Below are positions 61,734-64,000 of a stretch of DNA of 64,000 nucleotides, in pieces (positions within the stretch are counted from its first letter, which is position 1; every line of letters begins with the position of its first letter). The stretch comes from Opisthorchis felineus (lineage: Eukaryota > Platyhelminthes > Trematoda > Opisthorchiida > Opisthorchiidae). Both the position numbers and the translations under genes were made by a program. Location of the stretch: positions 278,714 through 342,713 of the forward strand of contig SJOL01006409.1 in the NCBI GenBank assembly GCA_004794785.1, in the 5' to 3' direction. Below the pieces are notes generated by a model, which was not told where the DNA came from, searched no databases, and worked only from the letters and a program-made list of their open reading frames with translations.

Positions 61734-64000
61734 CTGTTTTAATCAAAAGAGAGGATATTTTCAGGTTACATGTAAGTGCTGAAAAACGCGGTTAACTTAA
61801 ATTAGCCAAGGTACCGGATCCGATCAAAATAAGGGATTGGCGAGCCTTAACTGTAAGCGTAGAACTAACAGAGAGTGTCCACCGCATGCCCAAACAACTT
61901 CAGTAAACCGATTGTTGACACGATTTAGGTTCCAGACGAAACTCGAATAGGATCTTACTAAACCGAGCGCAAATTTGCATGTGATATGGAAGATTTAGGG
62001 TCAAATCCCAGCGTAGTGGAATGAGATGTTACAGTCCGACCTTTTAAGTGCCGTGGGCAACAAATTTCAGGGTTACCTCAACTCCATGGTCATGGGTGTC
62101 GAATAAACGCAAGGTCGACTTCAGGAATTGGTTGAAGGTAGCCAAAATAGTAGATATTTGGTGGTCCTTCCATGCCTTCGTCAACGGAGCAAGGGCCTAG
62201 GCGATAATTGGTCTTAAAGTAGGATGATGATGGAGGGTAAGTGGGCAGGATTTTTGACAATAAAACCCCTCAGAAAAACTAAGAAGAATACTCAACCGTA
62301 AGTTTACTAGCGCCATACAAAGATGCACTAGCTGATACAAGCATAATATGCACAAATAACTTAGGGGATTGAAACGTTTTGTGACTTCGTTAACTCTCGA
62401 CTATATTGTATCCCTCACAGTGGATGCCTCTGATAACCTGAGATTAGCACAAGTCTATTCAATAACCGTTAGAAATAAACTACTTTCCTTTCGCCTTCGG
62501 GAAGCAAGAACACCCTCTTTCCTGTGATGTGATCTTCCAAGGAGATCAACTGTTTAACCTGATTAACAGCCATATAACTGAGTTTTATCCGGTGATTGAG
62601 TCCACCATACTGACGGCTAATAAGTGAAGAGGCTGTTAGGCCAACTAGATTAGGCTCACGCTTTACGTTATATCCCATAATTTGTTGTATTACACACAAG
62701 TCACGGGGTCATCGACTTATATGACAAGTTTAGTTGTCAGGTTTGCGGGGTAGTGTAAGCAGTATATATCGGAAGCAACCAGCAGAGCAACACTCGGCCT
62801 CTGCATTTTCTTAATCGTCATAACGCAAAGGAGATTGGATGGCGTGCCGAATAACAGGTGGTTTCTTTACAGTAGTAGGGCCAGACGTGCTAAAATATTC
62901 CAAAACCTATTAAGGATATTGACATTTTGCCCACTGGTCTAATGACAAATTCATCGCACCAAGACGAAGTGATCCCTTCAGAGCAGTACGTCCTTATTCG
63001 AGAAGGAATTAGATTGAACTACAGCATCCCAAATTTGACTTATGTTTCTTAGCTCAAAACTCAATTGTTTGTCGGAGAAACTCAAACAAAACGTACAATA
63101 TATCACTGTCAGGAAGAGATTCATCAGAAGTGAGCTGAACTACGGGATACTTTACAGAATAATATACAACACCAAGAATTCAAAACCCTCCTAGTAACGC
63201 GAAATTATCAGTGAAGGGTACGATGAAAGTCTTTCGATGCGCATCTCAAACCTGGGAATTTTGTGCACCTACCCACGTCTCTCGGGAATCTATCCGACCA
63301 ATATTTATTCACAATATTCTGTAAGTTGTTTTTCATCTATTAAGGAAAAAAGATTTCACCACAAACAAAGAAAACACGTCTTTGACAACGGTGATATGAA
63401 GGAACCTATGTACTGTCCATGGATGAACAGACAGAAACTATATTTTACTATGTGTTTTTGTGATTATACGACATTACAAGTTGTCTGCTGAGTCCGCGTA
63501 GCCTAACTGTATATTTTTAGAATCAAGCAAAAGTGACTTATTTTATTTCGCGCTTGGCGTTTTGGTCTAAACTAACAGAGATATGAGAAGACGAAGTCTA
63601 CGAACTCAAGGGCCGAATGTGGCCAGGAAAAATACTGCTTGATAAATAGTCGGTTTTGGGTTATTTGTCAGAATGTAATTTGCTAACTGATAACTCTGCA
63701 AGAGTAATCAAAGACCGAGTGCAAGTGGGCAACTCATTCTGCGCGCCGGCTCGTTTCCTGAAGATAGCGAGCACTTGGTGTGGCCAATTTGTTCAAATAA
63801 TATAAATGGTTTCCGCGAAGTTTGTGAATTCATGCATTTAGTTCAACACAAATTGCAGTAACCGTTTGTCCATGCATCGGGATTCACTGCCAAGACAGAC
63901 GTCAAACCAATACGCGATGCAGAATTTGCTATTGGGCGTGACCGATACAAGCATCAGTTGGTACTACCGCGTTGGTTTTTAGGAAGCCAGTTGCAGTGCA
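61734..64000. other. Upstream intron of the STK36-like gene, no further exon confirmed
   Basis: If the gene model is right, this is the start of the next intron (minus strand). A minus frame at 62699-62469 has an acceptor-like CTAACAG and the text YGGLNHRIKLSYMAVNQV, but its donor is poor (AGG|GTGTTC) and it does not look ARM-like, so it was left out. Confidence 0.45.

Noticed and set aside
62469..62699. Possible upstream exon of the STK36-like gene on minus
   Set aside because: The donor is poor (GTGTTC), the text is not ARM-like, and the phase match to the next exon depends on choosing that poor donor.
1..64000. CRISPR array, operon or prokaryotic defence system
   Set aside because: No regularly spaced repeats and no long adjacent ORFs; composition, introns and retroelements show a eukaryotic genome.

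Overview
This is nuclear DNA from a eukaryote, most likely a digenean trematode (a fluke). It has intron-split coding sequence, about 40% G+C, long stretches with no gene, and many decayed retroelements: an endonuclease/RT LINE, a Penelope-like element with a GIY-YIG domain, an LTR element and tRNA-derived SINEs. A liver or lung fluke fits the repeat types best, but that placement is inference. Nothing looks prokaryotic: there are no operons, long intact ORFs or CRISPR arrays. A run of N (48578-48951) marks a scaffold gap.

Only one gene is well supported. It lies on the minus strand at the right-hand end (61733 down to 55441). Five exons, found by reading splice sites and checking reading phase, join in frame into the C-terminal 395 residues of an armadillo/HEAT-like protein. 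They best fit the C-terminus of the ciliary/Hedgehog kinase STK36 (fused). The kinase domain and earlier exons are not visible and should lie beyond 64000.

Layout: 1-24.6 kb is mostly featureless, with SINE-like copies near 3.4 and 13.4 kb and a small candidate ORF on the minus strand at 14.5 kb. At 24.6-29.1 kb there is a dispersed repeat (called R1 here), a SINE and a Penelope-like element. At 32.6-34.4 kb lies a decayed LINE on the minus strand with endonuclease and RT remnants. At 39.9-45.3 kb there are two R1 copies around a second repeat (B), another copy of B and a tRNA-like SINE. At 52.2-59.0 kb two ~615-bp LTR-like repeats in opposite orientation bracket an integrase remnant and the last three exons of the STK36-like gene. 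At 59.7-60.2 kb two SINEs sit head to head in the gene's 3.6-kb intron.

The other open frames are short, have no recognisable domains and often overlap on opposite strands, so they are treated as chance. No new multi-gene system was found. The points most worth checking are the STK36-like gene model, the inverted LTR pair around its 3' exons, the Penelope-like element and the R1/B duplication.
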